A stretch of 64,000 nucleotides of DNA, taken from Flagellimonas pacifica. Its GTDB lineage: Bacteria; Bacteroidota; Bacteroidia; Flavobacteriales; Flavobacteriaceae. Position numbers and translations under genes: made by a program. Each line of letters opens with the position of its first letter. The first letter of the stretch is position 1. The notes beneath the pieces are model-generated. The model did not search any database and was not told the DNA's origin. It was given only the letters and a program-made list of their open reading frames with translations. Positions 8,905 through 17,798 of this stretch are shown here, in pieces. The stretch spans positions 139,092 through 203,091 of the forward strand of contig NZ_OBEH01000007.1 in the NCBI RefSeq assembly GCF_900215465.1, written 5' to 3'.

Positions 8905-10164
8905 ATGAACCAACCCAAAAACTACGCGATATTAATTGACAATAAGTCCCAAACCAAAGTTTTGGTTTCTGATTTATTGAAAGGCATACTAAAAAATGAT
9001 TTTCCAGCCTTGGACAAGCAAAGCGGATTGTTGTTTTCCCGATCGGAAGTTGAACGCTTTATGGACGAAGAAGAGCGCCATGGCACAAAGATAATCACGA
9101 AAAAATCTTCTCAGTCCTTAAAATCCATGAGCAGTGGTGAGCAAAAAAAAGCGTTGCTTGCCCATCAATTAACACAAGAACCAGGTTTTCTAGTGTTGGT
9201 CAATCCGTATGACAATCTTGATATTGTAACGCAGAGCTATCTACAGGAGCAACTAGTTTCCATTGCAAAATCTATTTCCCTAGTTCAAATAGTAAGTAGA
9301 TTGGATGATATTCTTCCAGATACCACAGATTTTTTTAAACTTGATGAAGGTGAGTTACTTTCATATTCAAACGCCAATATATTTTGGAAGGAGAATGCAA
9401 AAAAAAGCATTGAATTTACAGAAGTCATTCCTCCACCAATAGAACCCATTGTTGTAAAGGATGATGAATTGGTCAATTTTAAAAACGTTTCAGTAAGTTT
9501 TGATGAGCGTCAAGTATTGAACAACATTAATTGGACCGTGAAGAAAGGGGAATTTTGGCAACTTATAGGCCCCAATGGTAGTGGCAAGACCACCTTACTC
9601 TCCATGATTACGGGAGATAGTCACAAAGGTTACGGACAAAATCTTACTCTTTTTGGACAAAAAAAAGGAAGTGGCGAGAGCGTTTGGGACCTCAAAGAAA
9701 AAATCGGATACTTCACTCCTGCCATGACCGATAAGTTCAATGGATATCATACATTGGAAAATATGGTAATTTCCGGAATTTATGATTCTATAGGACTTTA
9801 CAAAAAAGCATCGGATCAAGCCAAACGTCTTGCGGGTTCTTGGGTTAAGTTGTTGCAATTGCAGGACAAACGAAAGAAACAATTTCATGAACTTACTTCG
9901 GGCGAAAAAAGACTTGTAATGACTGCAAGGGCCATGATCAAGCATCCTCCCCTACTCATTCTGGACGAACCCACTGCAGGGTTAGATGATGAAAACGCCG
10001 CCCTTTTTGTTTCATTGGTCAATAAAATTGCCCAAGAGAGTGAAACAGCCATCATTTTTGTATCACACAGAAAAGAAATTGGATTAGACCCTCAATTTGA
10101 TTACATTTTAGAGATGAAAAGTTCTGGTTCTGCCGGAAAAAAGATAACCCATGCAAATAGTTGA
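8905..10164 (+). CDS. ModF-like ABC ATPase with one degenerate nucleotide-binding half
   Basis: 419 residues, two ABC-like halves and no membrane segment. The C-terminal half is complete: Walker A GPNGSGKTTL, signature TSGEKR, Walker B LLILDEPTAGLD and switch His in VSHRKE. The N-terminal half retains a signature-like SSGEQKKALLAHQL but has no Walker A, and its Walker B reads FLVLVNPYDNLD, so that half probably does not hydrolyse ATP. The layout resembles ModF/PhrA proteins, whose transport role is doubtful. No permease gene is adjacent. Its 3' end overlaps the following GNAT gene by 14 bp. Confidence 0.8.
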   Translation: MNQPKNYAILIDNKSQTKVLVSDLLKGILKNDFPALDKQSGLLFSRSEVERFMDEEERHGTKIITKKSSQSLKSMSSGEQKKALLAHQLTQEPGFLVLVNPYDNLDIVTQSYLQEQLVSIAKSISLVQIVSRLDDILPDTTDFFKLDEGELLSYSNANIFWKENAKKSIEFTEVIPPPIEPIVVKDDELVNFKNVSVSFDERQVLNNINWTVKKGEFWQLIGPNGSGKTTLLSMITGDSHKGYGQNLTLFGQKKGSGESVWDLKEKIGYFTPAMTDKFNGYHTLENMVISGIYDSIGLYKKASDQAKRLAGSWVKLLQLQDKRKKQFHELTSGEKRLVMTARAMIKHPPLLILDEPTAGLDDENAALFVSLVNKIAQESETAIIFVSHRKEIGLDPQFDYILEMKSSGSAGKKITHANS

Positions 10165-10666
10165 AGCATCAGTAAGGGAAGCTACCTACATTGCGCTTTT
10201 GGCAAGATTTACTTTTACGGAAACATTTGGACACTATTTTAAGGATAAAACCGATTTAGAAAATTATCTGCAACAAACTTTTAATGTAAAAAAGCTTAGA
10301 AATAGCCTTACCAAACCCAACAATATATTTTGGCTTGCTTATATTGATGATTTACCAGTAGGGTATGGCAAGTTAAAACTAAACTCTCCCTCCCATTTCA
10401 TTACGGATAAAAATGTATGTCAACTTCAAAAGATATATGTGTTAAAAGATTTTTTATCCAAGAAAGTTGGTCTGGCTCTTCAAACCAAAATACTTGAAAG
10501 AGCAGTCAGCAGTCCAGCTCAGAAAATTTGGCTCTCTGTTTTAAAAAGTAATGAGCGCGCTATTCAGTTTTATAAAAAGAATGGGTTTGAGACCATCGGC
10601 GACCATAATTTTCAGATTGGACAGGAACATTTTAAGTTTCAAGCGATGGCAAAAAACCTAAGATAA
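10151..10666 (+). CDS. GNAT family N-acetyltransferase
   Basis: 171 residues, GNAT fold: FTETFGHYF near the N-terminus, VGYGKLKL, the core strand CQLQKIYVLKDFLSKKVGLAL (the acetyl-CoA loop is less glycine-rich than usual), and the C-terminal IWLSVLKSNERAIQFYKKNGFE with F(Y)xKxGF as in RimI-like enzymes. It overlaps the ABC ATPase gene and ends 9 bp before the next gene, suggesting one transcript from the DUF192 gene onward. Substrate unknown. Confidence 0.85.
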   Translation: MQIVEASVREATYIALLARFTFTETFGHYFKDKTDLENYLQQTFNVKKLRNSLTKPNNIFWLAYIDDLPVGYGKLKLNSPSHFITDKNVCQLQKIYVLKDFLSKKVGLALQTKILERAVSSPAQKIWLSVLKSNERAIQFYKKNGFETIGDHNFQIGQEHFKFQAMAKNLR

Positions 10667-10675
10667 AAATGTATT

Positions 10676-10999
10676 ATGGACGAAAAAGTTTTAAAAATCT
10701 ATGATGAAGTAGTAGCGATTAACCTAAATTTTGAACGCAAAGGAAAAACCGTTCCTTACACCTCTGCCAACGGATATATGTTCTCATTGATCAATAAAGA
10801 AGGTGAATTGGGTATTCGACTTTCAAAAGAGGCTACCATTGAGTTTGACAAAGTTTTTGGTGCAAAACCATTTAAATCGCACGGAGCCACCATGCGAGAG
10901 TATGTGCTAATTCCTGAATCTTTATTGGCTGATCAAGAAACTCTTGGCAAATATCTTCAAAAGGGATACGAACATGTAATGTCCTTACCTCCCAAATAG
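10676..10999 (+). CDS. small protein resembling the TfoX N-terminal domain
   Basis: 107 residues, no signal peptide, no membrane segment. The pattern NGYMFSLINKEGELGIRLSKEA followed by MREYVLIPESLL recalls the TfoX N-terminal (YjbR/MmcQ-like) fold, in which a small beta sheet is followed by helices. I recognise no catalytic residues. It is the last gene of the DUF192-GNAT-ABC-GNAT run, 9 bp after the second GNAT. The family link is tentative. Confidence 0.6.
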   Translation: MDEKVLKIYDEVVAINLNFERKGKTVPYTSANGYMFSLINKEGELGIRLSKEATIEFDKVFGAKPFKSHGATMREYVLIPESLLADQETLGKYLQKGYEHVMSLPPK

Positions 11000-11006
11000 T
11001 ATTTTC

Positions 11007-11096
11007 ATGGGGTTTTATAATCTATTGAAACGTGAAAGGAAGAAACTGGTGTACAAAATTGAATTGGAAATAGTATCAGACCTTGAAAAAGGTTAA
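11007..11096 (+). CDS. possible 29-residue peptide
   Basis: ATG at 11007 to TAA at 11094-11096, a basic peptide (MGFYNLLKRERKKLVYKIE...) in the otherwise empty gap before the terminator. There is no independent support for translation; it may be chance. Confidence 0.2.
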   Translation: MGFYNLLKRERKKLVYKIELEIVSDLEKG

Positions 11097-11127
11097 AAAC
11101 TTGGACAAACTCAGTTTGAAAACAATT

Positions 11128-11157
11128 AAAAAAGCCACTCTTTAGAGTGGCTTTTTT
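11128..11157. terminator. bidirectional rho-independent terminator
   Basis: Perfect 13-bp stem (AAAAAAGCCACTC / GAGTGGCTTTTTT) with loop TTTA, between the GNAT/TfoX-like run (+) and secDF (-). Confidence 0.9.
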
Positions 11158-11178
11158 AATTTATCATCCTAAAATGGA

Positions 11179-14142
11179 TTATTCGTTAGCTCCCGCTATT
11201 TTCTTCTTCAATGCATCAAACATTATTGGAGTAGCAATAAACACAGAAGAATATGTACCCACAATAACACCTACGATCATAGCGAACATAAATCCTTGCA
11301 AGCTCTCACCGCCAAAAACAAAGATGGCCAAAAGCACTATCAAAGTAGTTAAAGAAGTATTCAACGTACGGCTTAATGTGCTATTCAATGCTTGATTAAT
11401 GTTTTTTCCATTATTCCAACCTTTTAGGTTTACAATCTCTCTAATACGGTCAAAAACAACCACAGTATCATTCAAAGAGTAACCAATTACTGTTAGAATT
11501 GCCGCAATAAAGGCTTGGTCAATCTCCATGTTAAATGGCATAATGCTTCCTGTTAATGAGAATATGCCCAATACAATCATGACATCATGGAATACCGCAA
11601 CAACAGCTCCCAATGAGAATTGCCATTTTCTAAATCTCAGCAAGATATATAGGAACACCACCGCCAAAGAACCAATAATGGCCAAGAAAGCATTGTTCTT
11701 AATATCATCAGCAATGGTAGGACCAACTTTAACAGATTGTAAGATTCCTAAAGATTTTTCAGATGCGCCAACGGTAAAGTCCTCAAAAGAAGTACCATCT
11801 GGTAAGTATTTTTGAAGCGAAGTGTATAGTTTGTCCTGAATTTCATTATCAACTTCAATACCCTCTACATCTACTTTATACGGAGTGGTCACTTTTATCT
11901 GATTGGCTTCTCCAAAAGTTTTAACATTGGTTCCACTTCCAAAGACCGTATTTAATTCAGATGCAATTTCCGAAGGGTTAACCGCTTTTTCAAAACGAAT
12001 TTGGTAGGAACGTCCCCCAACAAAATCAACACCCTGCTGTAATCCGGTGGTGAATAAGGAAAATATTCCAACACCAACCAAAATAAAGGAAACTACATAT
12101 GCTATCTTACGTTTACCCAAGAAGTTGATATTCATATTCTTGAACAGGTTCTTGGTCAATCCCGTTGAGAAATCCAAGCTTCTTCCTTTTTTGGAAACAT
12201 ACCAGTCTACCAATAAACGGGTGATAAAGATTGCGGTAAACAGAGAGGTAACAATACCAATCAATAAAGTCGTGGCAAATCCTTTAATTGGACCTGAGCC
12301 AAAAATGAAAAGGATAATCGCTGTAAGACCGGTTGTTATGTTTGCATCTAAAATGGATGACAATGCATTACTGAAACCATCTGCAACGGCCTGCGCTTTT
12401 CCTTTTCCACGGGCCAATTCTTCTTTGACACGCTCAAATATCAATACGTTAGCATCCACCGACATACCAATAGTCAATACGATACCAGCAATACCTGGAA
12501 GGGTCAATACCGCTCCAAGACTTGTCAACACTCCAAAAATCAAAAGGATGTTCAATACTAAGGCGATATCGGCAAAGATTCCGGCTTTTCCGTAGTAGAA
12601 CACCATCCATACCAATACAAATGCCATTGCAATCAAGAACGACATAAAACCGCTATCAATAGCTTCCTGACCCAAAGATGGACCAACAACTTCCGATTGA
12701 ATGATTTCTGCTGAAGCGGGTAATTTACCCGCTCTCAATACATTTGCAATATCCTTTGTTTCGTTAACGGTAAAAGTTCCGGTAATCTCAGAACGTCCTC
12801 CAGAAATTGGTCCACTAGAAACCCCAGGAGCCGTGTAGACTTTGTTATCCAATACAATAGCAATACCAGTTTGGTTATTGAAGGCATCGCCTGTCAACTT
12901 CTCCCATTCCTTAGCACCACGCGTATTCATGGTCATACTTACCGCAGGCTTGTTGAACTGATCAAAAGTGTCTTGGGCATCAGAAACAACATCACCACTT
13001 ATTCTAGGTGTGTTATCCCTATTAGATTTTAATGCATATAGTTCAGCAATCTCTGAATCTTTAGCTGACCTTTCCCATAAGAATTTGGTAAACTGTATAT
13101 CGTTTGGCAAAAGTCGCTTGATTTCACGCATTCTAAGGTATCCCCCTATTTCAGCAGTATCCACAACCAAAACCCTTGCAATGGCGTGACTACCAGGGTT
13201 AGCAGGTATCAACTTGCTCAATAATGGATTAACCTGATTGGTTAAATCCAAAGAGTCTTGCGCAACATCAGATAAAAGGGAATCTATTTCCGATTCCGGC
13301 TTAGTGGTTTCTTCTTCGGATTCAACAGGTTCGAGAATATCCTTTAGTTTTTCATTGGCATTTACAAAGAAGGTACCCAAGCTTTGGTTACTCTGTGGGT
13401 AGGTTTCCCAGAATTCCAATTGTGCCGTACTTGACAACAATTCTTGAGCCCTTGCAATATCCCTGGCTCCAGGTAATTCAACCAAAATACGTCCTGAATT
13501 TCCTTCTCGCTGAATATTTGGTTGTGTTACTCCAAAACCATCAATACGTTCACGAAGTACTTCAAAAGCAGAAACAATGGATTCATCAATCTTTGTTCTG
13601 ATGATAGGTTTTACCTCATCATCGGTCATTTGAAAATTGACTACATCACTTAGACCCTTGTTGGCAAAAATATCAGGGGATGCCAGTTTGGTATCACCTT
13701 TTACATTATCAAAGGCATCAAAAAACAACTCCAAATAAGTATCAGGGCTATTTTTAGAAGCATTATCTGCATCTGCTAAAGCCTTATTGAAAATTGGATT
13801 TTTGGTGTTGTTGGCCAAACCTTTTAAGATATCCTTTACCGAAATCTGAAGGGTAACATTTATCCCTCCCTTAAGGTCCAATCCTTTGTTTAATTCTTTT
13901 TTCTTCGCGTCATCATAGCTGGTATAGCCCAAAACAGGGTTGGCACCAATGGAATCCAAATATGATGCTTCTAAAGCCTCACGCTTTGCCACATAATCTT
14001 CCTCAGCTTCCGTAATTTGGCTAATGGCGTAGGTTTCAGCATCCTTTTCCAACTTACTTGTTATGAAAGTATAGGATAGCTGATAAATACTTACCAAACC
14101 AAAAAGCAGTGCGAAAAGCTTTATAAGTCCTTTATTTTGCAT
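11179..14142 (-). CDS. secDF: fused protein translocase subunit SecDF
   Basis: 987 residues: SecD and SecF joined in one chain, as is usual in Bacteroidetes. It uses the proton motive force to pull preproteins from the SecYEG channel on the periplasmic side. The SecD part has an N-terminal membrane helix, the DLKGGINVTLQI motif, a large periplasmic P1 domain with ERIDGFGVTQPNIQREG and then six helices with IGMSVDANVLIFERVKEEL. The SecF part begins near residue 660 with its own helix, GVDFVGGRSYQIRF, and ends with GYSLNDTVVVFDRIRE and further helices. It is complete. A -7 element lies about 40 bp upstream. Confidence 0.97.
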   Translation of the reverse strand: MQNKGLIKLFALLFGLVSIYQLSYTFITSKLEKDAETYAISQITEAEEDYVAKREALEASYLDSIGANPVLGYTSYDDAKKKELNKGLDLKGGINVTLQISVKDILKGLANNTKNPIFNKALADADNASKNSPDTYLELFFDAFDNVKGDTKLASPDIFANKGLSDVVNFQMTDDEVKPIIRTKIDESIVSAFEVLRERIDGFGVTQPNIQREGNSGRILVELPGARDIARAQELLSSTAQLEFWETYPQSNQSLGTFFVNANEKLKDILEPVESEEETTKPESEIDSLLSDVAQDSLDLTNQVNPLLSKLIPANPGSHAIARVLVVDTAEIGGYLRMREIKRLLPNDIQFTKFLWERSAKDSEIAELYALKSNRDNTPRISGDVVSDAQDTFDQFNKPAVSMTMNTRGAKEWEKLTGDAFNNQTGIAIVLDNKVYTAPGVSSGPISGGRSEITGTFTVNETKDIANVLRAGKLPASAEIIQSEVVGPSLGQEAIDSGFMSFLIAMAFVLVWMVFYYGKAGIFADIALVLNILLIFGVLTSLGAVLTLPGIAGIVLTIGMSVDANVLIFERVKEELARGKGKAQAVADGFSNALSSILDANITTGLTAIILFIFGSGPIKGFATTLLIGIVTSLFTAIFITRLLVDWYVSKKGRSLDFSTGLTKNLFKNMNINFLGKRKIAYVVSFILVGVGIFSLFTTGLQQGVDFVGGRSYQIRFEKAVNPSEIASELNTVFGSGTNVKTFGEANQIKVTTPYKVDVEGIEVDNEIQDKLYTSLQKYLPDGTSFEDFTVGASEKSLGILQSVKVGPTIADDIKNNAFLAIIGSLAVVFLYILLRFRKWQFSLGAVVAVFHDVMIVLGIFSLTGSIMPFNMEIDQAFIAAILTVIGYSLNDTVVVFDRIREIVNLKGWNNGKNINQALNSTLSRTLNTSLTTLIVLLAIFVFGGESLQGFMFAMIVGVIVGTYSSVFIATPIMFDALKKKIAGANE

Positions 14143-14180
14143 TGATTATTAAATTTTTAGATGTTTTCTTAAACAGCGTG

Positions 14181-14188
14181 CAAATATA
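14181..14188 (-). promoter_or_regulatory. -7 promoter element of secDF
   Basis: Read on the minus strand this is TATATTTG, a perfect match to TAnnTTTG, 39 bp upstream of the secDF ATG. Confidence 0.5.
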
Positions 14189-14230
14189 TCATTTCCCATA
14201 AGATTTGCCAATAGAATTTGCGGGAATTGC

Positions 14231-14256
14231 AAATGGGCAGAGGATTCTGCCCATTT
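14231..14256 (-). terminator. hairpin downstream of mdh, possible terminator
   Basis: Perfect 10-bp arms (AAATGGGCAG / CTGCCCATTT) with a 6-base spacer, 28 bp after the mdh stop. The T tract is short on both strands, so termination is inferred rather than plain. Confidence 0.5.
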
Positions 14257-14283
14257 ATTTTAATTCGCTATTTGTCTTTTGGA

Positions 14284-15210
14284 TTATAGTTCCAGCAATC
14301 CATTGGTTTTTTTAACGCCTGCCGCGCTTTCTTGCATTTTGGCTTTTTCGGCATCGCTCAGTTCTATCTCAACTACTTTTTCAATACCATTTCTCCCCAA
14401 TAATACAGGTACACCGATGCAAATATCATTAAGTCCATATTCTCCTTCCAAAAGTGTGGAACAGGGGAACATTTTCTTCTGATCACAAGCAATGGCCTGC
14501 ACCAAACCAGAAACCGCAGCCCCAGGAGCATACCAAGCACTCGTACCCAATAATTTAGTCAACGTTGCTCCTCCTACTTTGGTTTCCTCAACCACCCATT
14601 GCATTTTTTCTTCTGAAATAAATTCAGAAACTTTTACACTGTTTCTAGTGGCATGACCAATTAATGGTACCATGCCTTTATCACTGTGGCCACCAATTAC
14701 CATTCCATCTATATCCGAAATTGGAGCTTCCAATGCCTCGGCCAATCTGTATTTGAAACGGGCGCTGTCCAAAGCACCACCCATACCAATAATCCTATGT
14801 TTTGGCAGGCCAGTAGTTTTATGTACCAAATAGGTCATAGTATCCATTGGATTACTTACCACAATTAAAATAACGTTTGGCGAGTGCTCCAAAAGACTAG
14901 CAGATACTGTTTTTACAATTCCAGCATTGATTCCGATCAATTCCTCACGAGTCATTCCAGGTTTACGAGGAATTCCAGAAGTAATTACCGCAATATCGCT
15001 ACCAGCAGTTTTTGAATAATCGCTTGTACTCCCGGTTATTTTGGTATCAAAACCATTCAAGGAGGCAGTTTGCATCAAATCCATTGCCTTTCCTTCGGCA
15101 TATCCTTCTTTAATGTCCAATAAAACAACTTCAGATGCAAAGTTTTTCATTGCAATATACTCGGCACAGCTAGCTCCCACTGCACCTGCTCCAACTACGG
15201 TAACTTTCAT
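14284..15210 (-). CDS. mdh: malate dehydrogenase (LDH-like type)
   Basis: 308 residues. Oxidises malate to oxaloacetate with NAD in the TCA cycle. The NAD motif GAGAVGASCAEY, the acidic residue after beta-2 (LLDIKEG), substrate arginines in GIPRKPGMTREEL, NPMD, and catalytic His in GGHSDKGMVPLIG are all visible. This is the lactate-dehydrogenase-like MDH clade common in Bacteroidetes. The gene is monocistronic as far as the sequence shows, with its own -7 element and a hairpin after it. Confidence 0.96.
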   Translation of the reverse strand: MKVTVVGAGAVGASCAEYIAMKNFASEVVLLDIKEGYAEGKAMDLMQTASLNGFDTKITGSTSDYSKTAGSDIAVITSGIPRKPGMTREELIGINAGIVKTVSASLLEHSPNVILIVVSNPMDTMTYLVHKTTGLPKHRIIGMGGALDSARFKYRLAEALEAPISDIDGMVIGGHSDKGMVPLIGHATRNSVKVSEFISEEKMQWVVEETKVGGATLTKLLGTSAWYAPGAAVSGLVQAIACDQKKMFPCSTLLEGEYGLNDICIGVPVLLGRNGIEKVVEIELSDAEKAKMQESAAGVKKTNGLLEL

Positions 15211-15236
15211 TTTTTTAGGTTTAAATTTTAATCGCT

Positions 15237-15244
15237 CAAAAATA
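15237..15244 (-). promoter_or_regulatory. -7 promoter element of mdh
   Basis: Minus-strand TATTTTTG fits TAnnTTTG, 27 bp before the mdh ATG. The remaining gap to 15456 shows only a weak GTCAG/CTGAC hairpin near 15268-15284. Confidence 0.5.
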
Positions 15245-15456
15245 AGGCATTTAGGTCAGAAAAAAACTGACATTTGTCCATTTTAGACTCCATCGTTTTT
15301 CTTAAGACCTTGTAGGTAAAATAAACGTAATGTTAACAGAATGAGTAGTTCAACGAAGAAACATGGTCAAACTCTACCATACATCGAATTTACTACAATA
15401 GTTCTTCCTTTAACACCGTTCTAATAGTCCCAAATCACAATTAACCTACTTTGCCT

Positions 15457-15825
15457 ATGAAAAAAATCTTTTCATTGCTATCAATTGTGTGCATTATTGC
15501 TATTAGCAACTGTACCAGTATTCCAGAAAATAATGACCCCATTTTGGGTATCTGGGCCAAAAGTTCTTCTTCAATTGATAACAAAAATGGAAACACCACT
15601 CGGGAAGAGTGGATTTTCAACGATGTATACCTAGGTAGATACCAACGTTACTCTAATTCCAAATTGACATTTTATACTGATTTTAAATGGTCTGAAGAGA
15701 ATGGAGCTTATAACATTATTTATGCCGATGCAGAAGTTAATGATGTAACGGTTAACTTGGAAGAAACCAACGACCCTGAAGTTTTAGCCCTGGAGAATGG
15801 TTCTGTCTTCGCCACTAGGGAATAA
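15457..15825 (+). CDS. small lipoprotein of unknown function
   Basis: 122 residues from the ATG at 15457; the frame also opens at a TTG six bases earlier, which would only add two residues. The N-terminus MKKIFSLLSIVCIIAISNC is a type II signal peptide with lipobox Cys. The rest (ILGIWAKSSSS, TREEWIFND, LTFYTDFKWSEENGAYNI) looks like a small lipocalin-type beta sheet (a 'GIW' opening and repeated W/Y strands) as in many Bacteroidetes lipoproteins. I do not recognise a named family. Confidence 0.75.
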   Translation: MKKIFSLLSIVCIIAISNCTSIPENNDPILGIWAKSSSSIDNKNGNTTREEWIFNDVYLGRYQRYSNSKLTFYTDFKWSEENGAYNIIYADAEVNDVTVNLEETNDPEVLALENGSVFATRE

Positions 15826-15851
15826 CCAAAGAAGGCACACCATATGAAAAT

Positions 15852-15882
15852 AAAAAGCTCCTGCTCTCAGGGGCTTTTTTTT
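15852..15882 (+). terminator. rho-independent terminator
   Basis: Stem AAAAAGC-CCTG / CAGG-GCTTTTT followed by eight T, 26 bp after the small lipoprotein gene. Confidence 0.85.
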
Positions 15883-15965
15883 GCATTTTTGAAGTTTCAC
15901 ACTAAATATTTGACACTATTTCATATATTTAAGTGGCTCCCCTTCACATATAACTATCTATATCT

Positions 15966-16526
15966 ATGAAAACTTTCATATACCTTGGGGGCTTATTCTT
16001 CCTTAATCTAATCACTATAAATCAAAGTGTTATTCCGTACCAATATTCTATAAGTATTTTAGACTGCGAAGCATTTTACAAGACTGCAATGGATGAAATG
16101 GTTGCTGACCAGAACAGTTTCATGGAAAAATACCTTAAAGGCGATGAAGGCGATTACGCCAGACACTATGACTTTAAAAACAGTGTCTTAAAAATCAGCA
16201 ATAAAAAAAATGGGATTGTTGTATTGGAAATCGATTTTATCCATGTGGGGCATTTTGATGCAGAAAAAAGTGTTTGGCACTGGAGCTGGGAAGATGCCGA
16301 TATTGACCCTAAACACGCTGAAAACTATAAAAAGGTAAAACAGTACGGGATAGAAAATGCATGTGATAAACTCACAGTAAAACAATGGCTAGGAAAAGAA
16401 TTAAATGCTTGGGAAATGTCAGGAGCCGTCAACCACATTTTAAACGGAAAGGGTGCAGCTAGACACTACACCCATTCTGAATATAATTATGTTGTTTTTA
16501 TGGATATTAGACCTAGGGTTGACTAA
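15966..16526 (+). CDS. exported protein resembling DUF6882
   Basis: 186 residues. The N-terminal hydrophobic stretch (TFIYLGGLFFLNLITI) looks like a signal peptide. The core HFDAEKSVWHWSWEDADI, a helical LTVKQWLGKELNAWEMS segment and ARHYTHSEYNYVVFMDIRP recall DUF6882, a family with a Trp-x-Trp strand and a conserved Tyr/Arg ending, function unknown. The gene ends two bases before the end of the convergent gene at 16529, so no terminator separates them. Family link tentative. Confidence 0.65.
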   Translation: MKTFIYLGGLFFLNLITINQSVIPYQYSISILDCEAFYKTAMDEMVADQNSFMEKYLKGDEGDYARHYDFKNSVLKISNKKNGIVVLEIDFIHVGHFDAEKSVWHWSWEDADIDPKHAENYKKVKQYGIENACDKLTVKQWLGKELNAWEMSGAVNHILNGKGAARHYTHSEYNYVVFMDIRPRVD

Positions 16527-16528
16527 TC

Positions 16529-17539
16529 CTACCTAAACCCAAAATTAACTCCAAAGGTCAAAGTACTGAATTCAGCAATGTTATAATCTGCGTTAAGACG
16601 AAAAAAACCAAGTTTCAATTTGGTTCCAATATTACCTGAAACACCGCTTACCTTGTTATTTATCATAAATGGGTCGTTATAAACTATGTCAGGCCCTGCA
16701 GTCTCCACTTCATATCTACCCAATATATTGGTATCGGATTTTCCAGTGATGTAATTCAGTCCTCCATAGAAGTTAATTACCGGTAAACGGGTTGATACAA
16801 CTGCAGCAAAATTCCATGAGCTAAACTTGGTATCAATGCGTTGGTTTTCTCCAGAAACTGCTCCGGTATCCGTAAAATCGTATTCTCCACTTAGGTTGGT
16901 ATATCCTATCACGGCTGAGATTGCAACTGGCAACAATTTATCTGCTGGAAGATGTTTGGTAAAATCATGTTGTATTCCAAACCCATAAAGTCCAATGGAA
17001 ACATCATCCGTATTTATTTTAGGTAAAAACCTTGCTTTAACCTCCGTGCCTTTGATTAGGCCAACACTTGCCTGAATATATCCAGAAGGAACAAAATTCA
17101 GATCTTCTGAAGATAAACCTGAAGGGAGTTCAAATTGAGCACTTACTTGCTGTCCTTCAATGGTTGCATTAATGGCAACATCCACCCCTTCAATATCTCC
17201 AAGGGCCGTTGCCACTTCTTTAGAACTACTACCGTCTACAAATTGTACATTTTCGTAGTCAGCTGTATTTAGGGTAAAGGATTTTTTATTTGATTTATTC
17301 TTGAAACCTGTAATGTTACCAACAATTGAGATTTCAAATCCAGCTAAAGGTTTGGCGTCGGCCGTATTGTACCATCCATTTGAAATACTATAAATCCCTG
17401 CTTCCGTAACAGGAGCCAGCCAACTTGTAGTAAAACGTTCGGCATCATTAAGACCCGCCGCTAAGAGGTCATTGAGGTTAGATTGTGCCATTCCAAAGGA
17501 AAAACTACACAAAGCGAGCAAAAGAACTATTCTTTTCAT
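16529..17539 (-). CDS. outer-membrane beta-barrel protein, DUF6588-like
   Basis: 336 residues. Signal peptide ending SFGMAQ, then an N-terminal segment with SISNGWYNTADAKPLAGFEISIVGN and a C-terminal half of alternating beta strands (ASVGLIKGTEVKARFLP, GLYGFGIQHDF, NFYGGLNYITG) ending in LTFGVNFGFR, a C-terminal aromatic-x-Arg typical of barrels. This matches the DUF6588 layout, widespread in flavobacteria and uncharacterised. Nearest gene upstream is divergent. Confidence 0.75.
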   Translation of the reverse strand: MKRIVLLLALCSFSFGMAQSNLNDLLAAGLNDAERFTTSWLAPVTEAGIYSISNGWYNTADAKPLAGFEISIVGNITGFKNKSNKKSFTLNTADYENVQFVDGSSSKEVATALGDIEGVDVAINATIEGQQVSAQFELPSGLSSEDLNFVPSGYIQASVGLIKGTEVKARFLPKINTDDVSIGLYGFGIQHDFTKHLPADKLLPVAISAVIGYTNLSGEYDFTDTGAVSGENQRIDTKFSSWNFAAVVSTRLPVINFYGGLNYITGKSDTNILGRYEVETAGPDIVYNDPFMINNKVSGVSGNIGTKLKLGFFRLNADYNIAEFSTLTFGVNFGFR

Positions 17540-17798
17540 CTTGTAAAATTTTTCCTAAAACTATAAAACTCACCTAGCAGGAGCGATTTTTTGTTGTGAA
17601 ACACCATTATCTATGCATTTAATGTTTACTTGGTGTTGGCAATTTTTAACGTATTCCCTTAAAAACCCGCTGTAAAAAAGCTTTCTGATGACATTTTATT
17701 GGTATAGCCCAGTTGTCTGTCGACCCAAGGTTATGGGTCAGCTATTCTTTTTGTCCTTATAAAACCAATTATCTACTTTTCATTTCAAATCGTTCATT

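Noticed and set aside
12047..12595. 182-residue plus-strand frame
   Set aside because: Lies fully inside secDF on the opposite strand; secDF has clear family motifs throughout.
17722..17739. GACCCA/TGGGTC hairpin as a terminator or riboswitch before the S9-like gene
   Set aside because: Stem is only 6 bp, T run is not adjacent, and no further conserved structure is seen.
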